Below are positions 42,137 through 50,210 of a stretch of 64,000 nucleotides of DNA, piece by piece. The stretch is from a virus. The notes beneath the pieces are model-generated. The model had not been told where the DNA came from and searched no databases. It saw only the letters and a list, made by a program, of their open reading frames with translations. Location of the stretch: IMG/VR virus record IMGVR_UViG_3300037245_001419, positions 1-64,000 of that record, one strand, 5' to 3'. How positions within the stretch are numbered: the stretch's first letter is position 1; each line of letters opens with the position of its first letter. The position numbers and the translations under genes are program-made.

Positions 42137-42243
42137 TGGCATAGTCTTCTTACAAAGCGGTTCCCAATTAAAACAGTAATGTTCCTTCAGGTTCACAATA
42201 AGCTTTGGGTGTAACAGTCTTTTGCAACTACGGCTGTTAAAAG

Positions 42244-42315
42244 TGGATCGTATCGGAATCGAACCGATCAGGCAAAAATCTTGCAAAGATTTTCCGCTTA
42301 CCCTGAGCACAACCC
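42244..42315 (-). tRNA. tRNA-Ala(UGC)
   Basis: Anticodon stem-loop AAAUC UUUGCAA GAUUU, acceptor GGGUUGU / ACGAUCC, A73. Position 8 is G rather than U. Confidence 0.85.
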
Positions 42316-42316
42316 A

Positions 42317-42796
42317 TTAAATGTATTGATTAGCTTCATTAATTTCCCATTTTTCATAGAGTGAATCGTAAGTGAGGTCAGCATCTTCTTCAATCAGCCA
42401 TTCTCGTCTTAAAACATTCATTCCTGTTCCAGATCTTTCATTACCTTCTCTTAGCCAGGCAATGTCTTGATCTGAATTCATGGTCATTACGAAATCTCGT
42501 CTTGTATCAGAATCTAAAATAAAAGTATTGCTAATATGTTTATTTTCATCTGAGTCGAACCAATAGTTAACTCCGGCAAAGCCAGGGTTGTTCATTGGTC
42601 GCAACCCGATATAATATACTGTCGCTTTTCGATGACCTTTTTCCCATAAATAGTTAAGGGTCATTTCGTCAACGCCAGGACAATCACCTACAACAACATG
42701 TTCGTTGTTTTCGATTATCATATCGAGTGTTGGAATATAATGTTCTTCAAATTCTTTTGTGGTTATATCTCTATGACCGCTAACAAAAAATGTCAT
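42317..42796 (-). CDS. SLOG-fold (YpsA/DprA-like) nucleotide-binding protein
   Basis: 159 aa from the ATG at 42796, which has GAGGA upstream. FFVSGHRDIT near the start and VVVGDCPGVDEMTLNYLW are the two conserved SLOG motifs (GxR, GxxxGxD). These proteins bind nucleotides or NAD-derived ligands and often work in defence or stress systems. The ligand is unknown. Confidence 0.8.
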   Translation of the reverse strand: MTFFVSGHRDITTKEFEEHYIPTLDMIIENNEHVVVGDCPGVDEMTLNYLWEKGHRKATVYYIGLRPMNNPGFAGVNYWFDSDENKHISNTFILDSDTRRDFVMTMNSDQDIAWLREGNERSGTGMNVLRREWLIEEDADLTYDSLYEKWEINEANQYI

Positions 42797-42816
42797 ACTA
42801 TTCCTCAATTAAAAAA

Positions 42817-42903
42817 TGGGCATGAAGGGATTCGAACCCCCGTAGGAGATTAAGCCACGAGGGTTACAGCCTCGCTACACTTACCAACAGTGCGCACATA
42901 CCC
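42817..42903 (-). tRNA. tRNA-Tyr(GUA)
   Basis: Class II tRNA; acceptor GGGUAUG / CAUGCCC, A73, anticodon stem-loop CGAGG CUGUAAC CCUCG. Confidence 0.9.
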
Positions 42904-42908
42904 GTGCT

Positions 42909-42980
42909 TTACTTGTATTTATTGTATTCCACATAGAGGCTATATACAATAAAAAATATTATTATTATTATTTCAGACAT
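42909..42980 (-). CDS. Possible 23-aa membrane micro-protein
   Basis: ATG at 42980 after TAGGAAT; one Ile-rich hydrophobic helix. Very short, so support is weak. Confidence 0.3.
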   Translation of the reverse strand: MSEIIIIIFFIVYSLYVEYNKYK

Positions 42981-42984
42981 ATTC

Positions 42985-43191
42985 CTACCATGTGTCGATA
43001 TCTGTAATATCATATTCAGTATCACAGAAACCACATTTAATTTTTAAAGTTTTTCCGACATCTACATCGGATGTTTTGTTAAACCATATCGGTTTATTAT
43101 TATCAGCTGATATACAAATGTGATGATTAGTCCAGTCATCAATTAATTTTATTTGTTTATCTGTTAAAGATATGTAATCCTCTACACCCAT
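42985..43191 (-). CDS. Small zinc-binding protein
   Basis: 68 aa with CGFC near residue 54. Overlaps the upstream gene by 10 nt. Unknown. Confidence 0.5.
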   Translation of the reverse strand: MGVEDYISLTDKQIKLIDDWTNHHICISADNNKPIWFNKTSDVDVGKTLKIKCGFCDTEYDITDIDTW

Positions 43192-43493
43192 AAATGCTCC
43201 AATAGTGTACTAAGAAATTGAATAAATGTATAATCATCTTTTATTTTAGATAGCCCTATCCATATTGGTCTAGGGTAACTCGTGTCTGCTTTAGCTATTG
43301 CTTTAACATACTTACGAAGTTGGCCTATCTGAAATTTTGTTACTTCAGATGGGTTGCCAGTAGTCTCTAGAATAATGGCGCTCAATTTCTTTCTTACTTC
43401 TTCTGCGTTAATGCTGTCATCATCATTATAATCAATCTCAAACCAGTCTACTAATTCTCCCCAGTCTGCTATCCTACAATGCAAATATTTCAT
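43182..43493 (-). CDS. Hypothetical protein
   Basis: 103 aa, globular. Its start shares the last base of the gene at 43493. Unknown. Confidence 0.55.
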   Translation of the reverse strand: MKYLHCRIADWGELVDWFEIDYNDDDSINAEEVRKKLSAIILETTGNPSEVTKFQIGQLRKYVKAIAKADTSYPRPIWIGLSKIKDDYTFIQFLSTLLEHLWV

Positions 43494-43744
43494 TAGTAAA
43501 TTCTCCTGTCCAGTACATATCTAAGATCCATCTCACATTTAAATTTAACATTGAAATCTAAAGAGTTCATAAAATCTTTGTTTGTTAGTTTTCTTCCATC
43601 TTTAAGAGTGATGTTATATTCACGAAGACCAATTGATATTACTCGATTGCAATCTTTAATTTCGTTATAATAAAACTCTAGTCTAAGCCGTTCGTCAAAT
43701 AATCGTTCGCTTAGATTTCTAAATGTGTCTAACTTCATTGACAT
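43493..43744 (-). CDS. Hypothetical protein
   Basis: 83 aa. I prefer the ATG at 43744 (GAGG upstream) to the one at 43768. It overlaps the end of the HNH gene either way. Unknown. Confidence 0.5.
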   Translation of the reverse strand: MSMKLDTFRNLSERLFDERLRLEFYYNEIKDCNRVISIGLREYNITLKDGRKLTNKDFMNSLDFNVKFKCEMDLRYVLDRRIY

Positions 43745-44330
43745 TGCAAACCTCTTTTTGTTTGTCATAATTTCTTTTTACTGTATCCCATCCACAGCCC
43801 AGTGAACGGGATAACTCAGATATGGTTTGAGTTTTTAGTTCATTAATCAAATCAATGTCTTTCCATTTTAAATTAGTTTTGCTGTGCGATATTTTTATGC
43901 CTCTAATAACTCTAGTACATTTTTCAGAACATGTTTGTTTCCATATTTCTTTTTTATTTCCACAAACGCATTTATCGGAATGTTTATCTTCAACCCAATA
44001 CAAAGAATATAGTTCATCAAACTGGATAGCGTTCCTTGGTACTTTAGTTATCCCTTGATGTATCTCAGCGTGGCAGTTATGACAAACTAAAATACATTTT
44101 CTTAATTCTTTAACCAGGCGAGGCCATATTTTTTTTGTCATTAATTTTGATGCAAATGAGGTTTCTTTTTCACCAGGATTGATATGGTGAAACGCTAAAA
44201 CCGCAGGACTTTTATTATATCCACATACAGTGCAACAATTTCCGAAAGCATTTATAATATGTTCCTTTGTGCATCTAGCACCTAAGGCTTGTCTATCTGC
44301 TATGCTTAATTCTTTGTTAATTTTACTCAT
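43719..44330 (-). CDS. HNH endonuclease with HTH tail
   Basis: 203 aa. N-terminal HNH zinc core CCTVCGYNKS...LAFHHINPGEK...CILVCHNCHAEIHQG. A second Cys cluster (CVCGN, CSEKC) and a C-terminal HTH-like NELKTQTISELSRSLGCGWDTVKR follow. This matches free-standing homing HNH nucleases. It sits among tRNA genes. Confidence 0.85.
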   Translation of the reverse strand: MSKINKELSIADRQALGARCTKEHIINAFGNCCTVCGYNKSPAVLAFHHINPGEKETSFASKLMTKKIWPRLVKELRKCILVCHNCHAEIHQGITKVPRNAIQFDELYSLYWVEDKHSDKCVCGNKKEIWKQTCSEKCTRVIRGIKISHSKTNLKWKDIDLINELKTQTISELSRSLGCGWDTVKRNYDKQKEVCNVNEVRHI

Positions 44331-44376
44331 ATCAATGTTACCAATAAACTATATGAGTATGTATAAATGTTAAAAA

Positions 44377-44461
44377 CTGGCAAAGTAGGACTCGAACCTA
44401 CGGTGGGATTTCTCCAACGCATTAACAGTGCGCCTCCTGCTACCAACTCGGATATTCGCCA
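44377..44461 (-). tRNA. tRNA-Asn(GUU) with long variable arm
   Basis: Acceptor UGGCGAA / UUUGCCA, G73, anticodon stem-loop GCGCA CUGUUAA UGCGU. An extra arm of about 15 nt gives class II shape, which is unusual for Asn. Confidence 0.8.
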
Positions 44462-44475
44462 TTGATTTTCCTTTA

Positions 44476-44510
44476 TTAAAAAGGTCAGTTACTGCAAGCA
44501 GCAACTGACC
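44476..44510 (-). terminator. Rho-independent terminator
   Basis: GGTCAGTT / AACTGACC stem followed on the - strand by TTTTTAAT, after the gene at 44629. Confidence 0.8.
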
Positions 44511-44628
44511 ATCATTTATAACGAAAGGAGAACAAGTTTTTTATAATGGAGAGGCTTGTAATCTCATCCACTCAATTTTTTGAAAAGTAATATGAGTAAC
44601 TTTTTGGAGGATAGGTACTGTGAGTACC

Positions 44629-44997
44629 TTAAGCTAATTGTGAAACAGCGTCTTCAAGGCTGAATCTGCTACCTACCAACTGAGCTAATTCAACTGCAGT
44701 TTTGGTGATGTCGTCTTTATCCATCTTCTCGGTTCTGAGAGATTTTGCACTTCTACTGATACCTTCAGCTCGTACTCTTCCATAACTTTTGCTATAAGTA
44801 TCTGATAGAGCGCATTTAGCAACACCAAAGAATAGATTATCTCCACTCTCTCTTACAGCGATTGTAACTCCACCATTACTGTGTGGGTTTTTTATAGGTG
44901 TAAACTGAAGTACAGGTTCGAGCTTATTAGCACCAACCGCTAGTTTTCCAAAAGGCCCTGCGTATCTAAAATGATAGTAAATTGTATGTTCGTTCAT
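44629..44997 (-). CDS. Hypothetical protein
   Basis: 122 aa with a Gly-rich N-terminal half and a helical end. Driven by or near the promoter at 45027. Unknown. Confidence 0.55.
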   Translation of the reverse strand: MNEHTIYYHFRYAGPFGKLAVGANKLEPVLQFTPIKNPHSNGGVTIAVRESGDNLFFGVAKCALSDTYSKSYGRVRAEGISRSAKSLRTEKMDKDDITKTAVELAQLVGSRFSLEDAVSQLA

Positions 44998-45026
44998 AAT
45001 ATTATTCCGTTTGATAGTATATAAAT

Positions 45027-45055
45027 ATTATATACTATTTTTCAGTTATAGTCAA
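45027..45055 (-). promoter_or_regulatory. sigma70-type promoter
   Basis: -35 TTGACT, 17 bp, -10 TATAAT on the - strand; drives 44997-44629. Confidence 0.8.
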
Positions 45056-45310
45056 GTATTTAGTTAATAATTTTTCTGTATTTTCATCTATGATATATTC
45101 TTCCATATCATAATGATGACTAACTGTTCTGTTCCATTTTAGTAATCCTATTATAAGGAGTGACATAAATGTATTCATGTTTACTTCAGTTTTAGATTTA
45201 TGTAAAAAAGCTTTATGTTCTGCTACATACCATATTACTTTTTTAGCAGATTTTATATTTTCATACGCTCTCTGCTGGGTCTGCGATAATAAAATATTGT
45301 ACTCTCTCAT
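45035..45310 (-). CDS. Hypothetical protein
   Basis: 91 aa, helical. Its end overlaps the promoter at 45027. Unknown. Confidence 0.5.
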   Translation of the reverse strand: MREYNILLSQTQQRAYENIKSAKKVIWYVAEHKAFLHKSKTEVNMNTFMSLLIIGLLKWNRTVSHHYDMEEYIIDENTEKLLTKYLTITEK

Positions 45311-45323
45311 GTTGTTCCTTTAA

Positions 45324-45399
45324 AACGAGGACAGACGGACTCGAACCGACGATCTCTTGCGTGACAGGCAAGTGCTTTAGCCAACTAAGCTATGACCCC
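45324..45399 (-). tRNA. tRNA-Asp(GUC)
   Basis: Anticodon stem-loop CUUGC CUGUCAC GCAAG, G73; acceptor GGGGUCA / UGUCCUC with one U-U mismatch. Confidence 0.9.
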
Positions 45400-45404
45400 T
45401 ATAG

Positions 45405-45481
45405 TACCGGATACTGGATTTGAACCAGTGACAGACAAACCGTATGAAGGTTCCGCTCTAACCAGGCTGAGCTAATCCGGC
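45405..45481 (-). tRNA. tRNA-Met/Ile(CAU)
   Basis: Acceptor GCCGGAU / AUCCGGU, anticodon stem-loop GAACC UUCAUAC GGUUU. Confidence 0.9.
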
Positions 45482-45531
45482 TCGTGACCCCAATTTTTAT
45501 AGATGAGGGGTCTTATTCTTGTACATCTGTA

Positions 45532-45616
45532 AGGAAAGTAGAGGAATCGAACCCCCGTGGTTTCACCCACGCCACAGCGTTCAAAACTGCTTGACCACCA
45601 TTGGTCAGTACCTTCC
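45532..45616 (-). tRNA. tRNA-Ser(UGA)
   Basis: Class II with variable arm; acceptor GGAAGGU / ACUUUCC, anticodon stem-loop GCAGU UUUGAAC GCUGU. Confidence 0.9.
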
Positions 45617-45619
45617 AGA

Positions 45620-45692
45620 ATGGCGTGGTCAGACTCGAACTGACAACCTTCACCGTCAAAGGGTGGTGCACTTCCAGTTGTGCTACACGCCA
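45620..45692 (-). tRNA. tRNA-Gln(UUG)
   Basis: Acceptor UGGCGUG / CACGCCA (U1-A72, typical of Gln), anticodon loop CUUUGAC. Confidence 0.88.
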
Positions 45693-45702
45693 ATAAAAAA
45701 AT

Positions 45703-45775
45703 AGCAGGAGGTGGATTTGAACCACCGTCTATAATGGTTATGAGCCATTTGAACGTCCAGACTGTTCGATCCTGC
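45703..45775 (-). tRNA. tRNA-Met/Ile(CAU)
   Basis: Acceptor GCAGGAU / CUCCUGC (last pair mismatched), anticodon loop CUCAUAA. Confidence 0.85.
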
Positions 45776-45794
45776 AAAGTTTTATTAATATAAT

Positions 45795-45867
45795 AGCGGA
45801 GGGTAGGATTTGAACCTACGGACTCTGGCTTATGAGGCCAGCAAGCGACCGGACTGCTCTTCCTCGC
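45795..45867 (-). tRNA. tRNA(CAU), possibly initiator-like
   Basis: Anticodon stem-loop CUGGC CUCAUAA GCCAG. The D-arm sequence GAGCAGUCCGGUCGCU resembles bacterial initiator tRNA. The acceptor stem pairs imperfectly. Confidence 0.75.
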
Positions 45868-45871
45868 ATAA

Positions 45872-45943
45872 TAGTCGTACGGAGAATTGAACTCCGGTTT
45901 TCAGCTTGAAAAGCTGCTGTCCTAACCACTGGACGATACGACC
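45872..45943 (-). tRNA. tRNA-Glu(UUC)
   Basis: Acceptor GGUCGUA / UACGACU, anticodon stem-loop GCAGC UUUUCAA GCUG, Glu-like D arm. Confidence 0.9.
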
Positions 45944-45950
45944 AATAATT

Positions 45951-46105
45951 AAAAATGTGGTAAAGGGTAACATGACTGATTTATTTTAAACCGCCACCAA
46001 ATAGACATTATCCACTTAGTGGCGGTTCCTGGATTTGAACCAAGATATTAACATTAGAATTGTTTTTTTTATCCGAAGTAAGTCAAATTTGCAACACACA
46101 TTTTT
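45951..46105 (-). ncRNA. Closed tRNA-like RNA R10, D arm missing
   Basis: 9-bp outer helix (AAAAATGTG type). The 8-mer at 46082-46089 pairs 7/8 (one G-U) with 45969-45976. UUACUUCG present. Acceptor strands 45989-45995 / 46021-46027 pair in all 7 positions and continue as a 10-bp capped helix. The T arm is good, but no D arm follows the 5' acceptor strand, so it cannot give a normal tRNA. Confidence 0.7.
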
Positions 46106-46120
46106 AAAAATGTTTAAAAT

Positions 46121-46290
46121 AAAAAATATGGTAAAAATCATCATAACTGAATTTGAATTGCCTCTACCAATTGGGCTATTTCCCCACCGGATAGACAGAA
46201 TCTACCAGGTGGGGAAACAAGGAATTGAACCTTGATTTCTTTCATGTTAATGAAAAACGAAGTAAGTCACAATTGCAACGCACATTTTTT
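46121..46290 (-). ncRNA. Closed tRNA-like RNA R9, permuted tRNA with extended acceptor
   Basis: 10-bp outer helix (one G-U). The 8-mer at 46266-46273 pairs 8/8 (three G-U) with 46140-46147. UUACUUCG and a 9-nt GAUUUUUAC element present. Acceptor strands 46179-46185 / 46211-46217 pair in all 7 positions and extend into a long capped hairpin. D and T arms present, plus a UUUCA/UGAAA hairpin before the T arm. Its 5' strand overlaps the last codons of the HNH gene. Confidence 0.7.
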
Positions 46291-46908
46291 ATAATATTTT
46301 TTTCTTTGTTTTCTACCGTTTTTATTTCTGGATTTATATGTTAGTGTTAATGAATGACAATTAGGGCATAATAATCTTAAATTATCTTCATTATTATTAT
46401 TATAATCACCGTCAATATGATCTATATCTAATGGTATTTTTCCATCAGAAGGGTGTTTTTCATCCCATCCACATTGACAGCATTTACTATCATATTTTTC
46501 AAATATGTATCTTCTTATATGGGCAGATAGATTATATTCACCTCTAAGCCCGTTATGATTTCCACATTTCCATTGTAATAAAAACTGTTGGTGATAATAA
46601 TCATTTTTACAATCAATATCACAAAACTTTTTTTGGGTTGTCAATTTTGTATTGCAGTGTAGACAGAATTCCAATATATTTTCATACCCATGCCTTCTAA
46701 CGCCCTTATTATTAAATGACGCTGAACAACTATGAGAGCAAAATTTATTGGATCTCTTTTCGAATGGTAGTTTACAACTACACTGTTTACATAAATTGGG
46801 AGTCTCCAAATAATTTAATTTAAATAATCTTGTTTTTTCTTTGCAAGTTACTTTAGTTTTTATTTGAGCGGCTTTCCACCCATCAGTTTTAGTGCAATCT
46901 GTTTTCAT
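46267..46908 (-). CDS. HNH endonuclease with zinc fingers
   Basis: 213 aa. Two N-terminal Cys clusters (CKQCSC..FCSHSC, CLHC..FCDIDC) then the HNH core CCQCGWDEKHPSDGKIPLDIDHIDGDYNNN..NLRLLCPNCHS. A typical free-standing homing nuclease. Its 3' end overlaps R9 by 24 nt, which suggests insertion next to, or homing at, the RNA gene. Confidence 0.88.
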   Translation of the reverse strand: MKTDCTKTDGWKAAQIKTKVTCKEKTRLFKLNYLETPNLCKQCSCKLPFEKRSNKFCSHSCSASFNNKGVRRHGYENILEFCLHCNTKLTTQKKFCDIDCKNDYYHQQFLLQWKCGNHNGLRGEYNLSAHIRRYIFEKYDSKCCQCGWDEKHPSDGKIPLDIDHIDGDYNNNNEDNLRLLCPNCHSLTLTYKSRNKNGRKQRKKYYKKCALQL

Positions 46909-46967
46909 AAATATCTCTTATTTATGAGTATTTATAAAAGCAACAGATTGCTATCGAACTGATATTA

Positions 46968-47040
46968 AGCTACCGACAGGCATCGAACCCGTGACATCCA
47001 TAATACAAATATGGCGCTCTGCCAACTGAGCTACGGTAGC
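46968..47040 (-). tRNA. tRNA-Thr(UGU)
   Basis: Acceptor GCUACCG / CGGUAGC, anticodon stem-loop CCAUA UUUGUAU UAUGG. First tRNA of the transcript from the promoter at 47314. Confidence 0.92.
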
Positions 47041-47307
47041 GTATTTTTTCCAACCTTGTCAAATAGCAATAATCGTTCTAGACGAATATTCATTTTTTTG
47101 ATTTTGTGGAGATGCTTGTGTGCAACTCCGGTGATCACCGAGTCGCACAATGGGGACTGGTAGATCTAAGTAGGTATAACTTCTGTGATTAGATTCTTGG
47201 CATAGTACGAGCCGTGATCAAATTGATCGTTGGTCATGCATTTAATAAAATTTATCTGTGCCAAAATGTGTCCTAATCTTTTAGTATGTTGTACCGTCTA
47301 AACTAAT
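47041..47307 (-). ncRNA. Structured non-coding leader or ncRNA
   Basis: About 265 nt without a credible reading frame between the promoter at 47314 and tRNA-Thr. It contains a UUGGCA...UGCCAA closing helix and a long hairpin (UUGUG..ACUC, loop with GGUGAUCACC, GAGU..CACAA). It may be an unrecognised stable RNA or an antitermination leader. Confidence 0.45.
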
Positions 47308-47313
47308 AACTAA

Positions 47314-47342
47314 AGTATACAATAAATATGTACTGATGTCAA
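47314..47342 (-). promoter_or_regulatory. sigma70-type promoter, consensus -35
   Basis: -35 TTGACA, 17 bp, -10 TATACT on the - strand, followed by TTAGT. The strongest-looking promoter in the tRNA region; it should drive the leader RNA, tRNA-Thr and possibly the HNH gene and R9-R10. Confidence 0.85.
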
Positions 47343-47421
47343 TAGAAAAGTTAATAAAAGTGAAAATAAAGTTAATAAAATTAATAAACTCGTTTTCTCT
47401 TATAGTATATATATAATAATG

Positions 47422-47452
47422 AAAAAAAAAGGGAGTTACTGCTCCCTTTTTA
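47422..47452. terminator. Bidirectional terminator
   Basis: GGGAG / CTCCC stem with A-run left and T-run right, 14 nt after the Hsp20 stop. Confidence 0.85.
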
Positions 47453-47465
47453 ATAAATTATCTCC

Positions 47466-47825
47466 CTATTTGATTTCAATTGTACGTTTCCTGATGACAT
47501 GTTCTTCTTTGAAGGGAAGATCTATTATCAGTATTCCTAAGTCCATAGAGCAGGTGATTTTGGGTGAATCAATAGTAGGTGTGATACCTATAGATTTAAC
47601 GGTCTCCTTTTTATCTGAAACGGTAACTGTAATCTGATCCTTTTCTAATTGGACTTTTACTTGATCTTTTGTGATGCCAGGTAATTGTAGATGTACGTGA
47701 TACCCAGCTTCGTCTTTAGTGACCTCCGTTGGTATGGTAAATTCAGGGGATGGATTGAATCGTTCAAATGTTTGGTTAAAGGTATGGTTAAATAGTTCAT
47801 CCATTAAAGTATGGTAATATGACAT
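47466..47825 (-). CDS. Small heat-shock protein (Hsp20)
   Basis: 119 aa, one alpha-crystallin domain (about residues 28-112) with GYHVHLQLPGITKDQVKV and a C-terminal LGILIIDLPF. T4-like and cyanophages often carry Hsp20. It probably holds unfolded proteins during infection. Confidence 0.93.
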   Translation of the reverse strand: MSYYHTLMDELFNHTFNQTFERFNPSPEFTIPTEVTKDEAGYHVHLQLPGITKDQVKVQLEKDQITVTVSDKKETVKSIGITPTIDSPKITCSMDLGILIIDLPFKEEHVIRKRTIEIK

Positions 47826-47968
47826 GTAATTTGTGTTCCTTTAGGTTGTGATTTCTAAAAGTATTTATTAAAAGGGTGCCAAATTACAGGCCCCAAATCG
47901 AGTCATTATAAAACGAAATGGTGTATTAAATTGAAAAAACGTTGTCCTATTTTGAAAAAAATGATTAT

Positions 47969-48529
47969 TTAGTAAAATTCGTCTTCATCGTCATCGTCAT
48001 CATCGACTATTCCTAGTTCCTGTTTGACTGCTTTGATAACATTGGCGGTGTCATTTTCAGACCCGTCATATTGAAAGTCTGTATCATCTTTATTAGTATA
48101 GTGGAATAATATCTTATCACACCAGTCACAGTGTAAGTTTTCTTCGGGGATGTCTTCTGGCTCATGGAATCCATAAAAGTTGCCACAGTAGCAGCTAACG
48201 TGGAAAAAATAGTCTAGTACATCGGGGTTGTGGTCTGGATGGTTCTCTCGAACAAGAAGACTTTCTTGCTCATCTAATATCGAGGTTTTAACGTGGTCTT
48301 TAAACTCACTCCTCGACATGTTGCCAATTCTTCTACCATCCGGTAATATGTCGTTGAATCGTTCTGATCCAAGGGATGGGTTGAGTTCTTCGTATATTTG
48401 CAAAGCAATCATTGCTGATTCCATACCTGTAAGAAAACCTAATAGATAATCTTTGTTTTTAATTACTACGGGAACCCAGTAAAACTTCCCGTTCTCATCT
48501 GTTGGTGGTATGTAGATTGCTTTGTTCAT
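47969..48529 (-). CDS. Acidic zinc-binding protein
   Basis: 186 aa. Cys pairs (CYCGNF..CDWC) suggest a zinc site; the C terminus ends in an acidic run. It follows the gp62-like gene by 1 nt. Unknown. Confidence 0.6.
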   Translation of the reverse strand: MNKAIYIPPTDENGKFYWVPVVIKNKDYLLGFLTGMESAMIALQIYEELNPSLGSERFNDILPDGRRIGNMSRSEFKDHVKTSILDEQESLLVRENHPDHNPDVLDYFFHVSCYCGNFYGFHEPEDIPEENLHCDWCDKILFHYTNKDDTDFQYDGSENDTANVIKAVKQELGIVDDDDDDEDEFY

Positions 48530-48530
48530 A

Positions 48531-48935
48531 TTAAATTCTTGTTTTGTATAGCGCCTTTATTGTTTTAATTTGATCTTTAGTAAGTATTTCCATATGCGAC
48601 AGGGCTTCTCTATTGCTACAACTGTAATACTCCGATACAAATTTGACATTATCTGCATTAACGTTCTTCTTACCTTTAACATAATCAATTTTATAGTACT
48701 GCTTTTTTAACGCTGAATGTAGATACCTATAGTGCATTTCTTTTGGCATACTTGCACATGACATCTTGTTTATCTTCATTAACTGAGGATATGTTCGAAA
48801 GTTCATTGATAAAATCTTATTGATTACAACGGGTTCATAGTCCTTTAGATAGTCTTCTGATACATCAGGGTATTTCTTTTTGTTAACCGTTAAATCTTTA
48901 ATATATTCAAATGGTGACTTTTTCTTCTTATTCAT
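48531..48935 (-). CDS. 62: Clamp-loader small subunit, gp62-like
   Basis: 134 aa. SPFEYIKDLTVNKKKYPD near the start, YEPVVINKILSMNF, and the C-terminal VSEYYSCSNREALSHMEILTKDQIKTI match the phage clamp-loader A subunit family. It should pair with gp44 at 50514 to load the sliding clamp. It lies four genes from gp44 rather than next to it as in T4. Confidence 0.82.
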   Translation of the reverse strand: MNKKKKSPFEYIKDLTVNKKKYPDVSEDYLKDYEPVVINKILSMNFRTYPQLMKINKMSCASMPKEMHYRYLHSALKKQYYKIDYVKGKKNVNADNVKFVSEYYSCSNREALSHMEILTKDQIKTIKALYKTRI

Positions 48936-48943
48936 GTTATTCC

Positions 48944-49378
48944 TTAATATTTAACCCATCGGTTATCGATTAGTCTACTTTCAAGTTCTAAGTGTGGCAC
49001 GTCTATAAATGTATGATCTTTGCTATAAAAATCACCATCCCAATCAGCACCAGTCCTAATAATAATACCTTTTGCGTATGCTATGCCTTTAATAAAGAAG
49101 ACTACTTTAAGAAATCTATCCATATTATTCCAATCTATTCCAATACCGGAAACCCAGGGAGCTATGTCCACTGCCAATGATGGGTAGGTATTGTGTTTTG
49201 AATAGGGATACTTTAGTTTGGACTTTCCCAGATCGAAGTACTTATTCTGTTCTTCTTCACCACGAGCACCTTGAATGACACTAAAATCAACGTACTGTAT
49301 GGCAGTGTCAAGAATGTCTTGCCAATCTGCGTGTAGAGTTTCTTTTTCTTTGTTTGATCTTCTTCCGAATCGAGGCAT
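48944..49378 (-). CDS. Endolysin, M15-type peptidase
   Basis: 144 aa. SKHNTYPSLAVDIAPW and VPHLEL give the HxxxxxxD..HxE/H zinc pattern of D-Ala-D-Ala/L-Ala-D-Glu peptidases. It cleaves the peptidoglycan peptide at lysis. No signal peptide, so a holin is expected. Confidence 0.88.
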   Translation of the reverse strand: MPRFGRRSNKEKETLHADWQDILDTAIQYVDFSVIQGARGEEEQNKYFDLGKSKLKYPYSKHNTYPSLAVDIAPWVSGIGIDWNNMDRFLKVVFFIKGIAYAKGIIIRTGADWDGDFYSKDHTFIDVPHLELESRLIDNRWVKY

Positions 49379-49415
49379 AATTACATCCTAAAAGTACTCT
49401 TAATATTATTTATAA

Positions 49416-50210
49416 TTATGCCGAAACTCCTGGTGATTTTGTGTCGGTTTTCGGTTCTGGAAAGTAACTGTTTAAATTACGCAAAGTTCTATGTCTGTTT
49501 AAGTTTTCTGATGTTAAAGGGAATTCCAACCCCATCCCTGTATACTCTTTTAAGAGCTTCTGACCACTGTTAAACCAATCTTCTGACAGAGGCCCCTCTG
49601 ACTCATGTTGTATAAAAATGTCAACCACAGCTACCTTAAACTCAGTTCTAAGGAGTGTATCGATACAGTAGGAGTTCTCGTACTGATGATAACCATCCAT
49701 ATTAGTTCTAAACTGAAGTGACTTAGCTAATGATCCTCTAATAGCCATGAAACAACCATCCACGACCACCATATTATCAAAAAAACCGATTCTGTCTGAC
49801 ATATGGTAAGTGCTGCCGTCCAGACCTTGTTGAATATGTCCCCTAGCGTATTTTTCTCTATCATTTAACCACCATCCAAATTGTTCATTAAATTGTGTTG
49901 TGCCATATACACCAATTATACCTACTTCAGTTTTATACTCGAAGGTTAGACGTAATTTGTCTTCCAGGCTTTGGTCTAATATGGTTATGTCCGAGTGAGC
50001 AAATACAATTATATCATCATCGGTAAGTTTTCTTTTTCTTATGAGTTTCTGGATACCGTTGTTATACTTCTCATATATGGATTCACCTTCTGAATTGTCC
50101 ATGCAATATGTATTCTTTTTCCATCTAGGCAGTAAAGATGGGGCGAGATATGTGTCAAACTCGTGATCTATGAAGTCTACTGTAGGTACTATGAAGAATA
50201 GTCTATTCAT
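49416..50210 (-). CDS. GT-A-type glycosyltransferase
   Basis: 264 aa from the ATG at 50210, which overlaps the preceding stop (TAATG); the 40-residue extension is rejected. FFIVPTVD start, DDDIIVFAHSDITIL acceptor/metal region, and VVDGCFMAIRGS. It resembles StrF-like glycosyltransferases. It may glycosylate DNA, host surface sugars or virion proteins. Confidence 0.7.
   Translation of the reverse strand: MNRLFFIVPTVDFIDHEFDTYLAPSLLPRWKKNTYCMDNSEGESIYEKYNNGIQKLIRKRKLTDDDIIVFAHSDITILDQSLEDKLRLTFEYKTEVGIIGVYGTTQFNEQFGWWLNDREKYARGHIQQGLDGSTYHMSDRIGFFDNMVVVDGCFMAIRGSLAKSLQFRTNMDGYHQYENSYCIDTLLRTEFKVAVVDIFIQHESEGPLSEDWFNSGQKLLKEYTGMGLEFPLTSENLNRHRTLRNLNSYFPEPKTDTKSPGVSA

Noticed and set aside
47041-47307. 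An additional tRNA in the leader RNA
   Set aside because: A UUGGCA/UGCCAA helix is present, but no T-loop consensus or anticodon arm could be placed.
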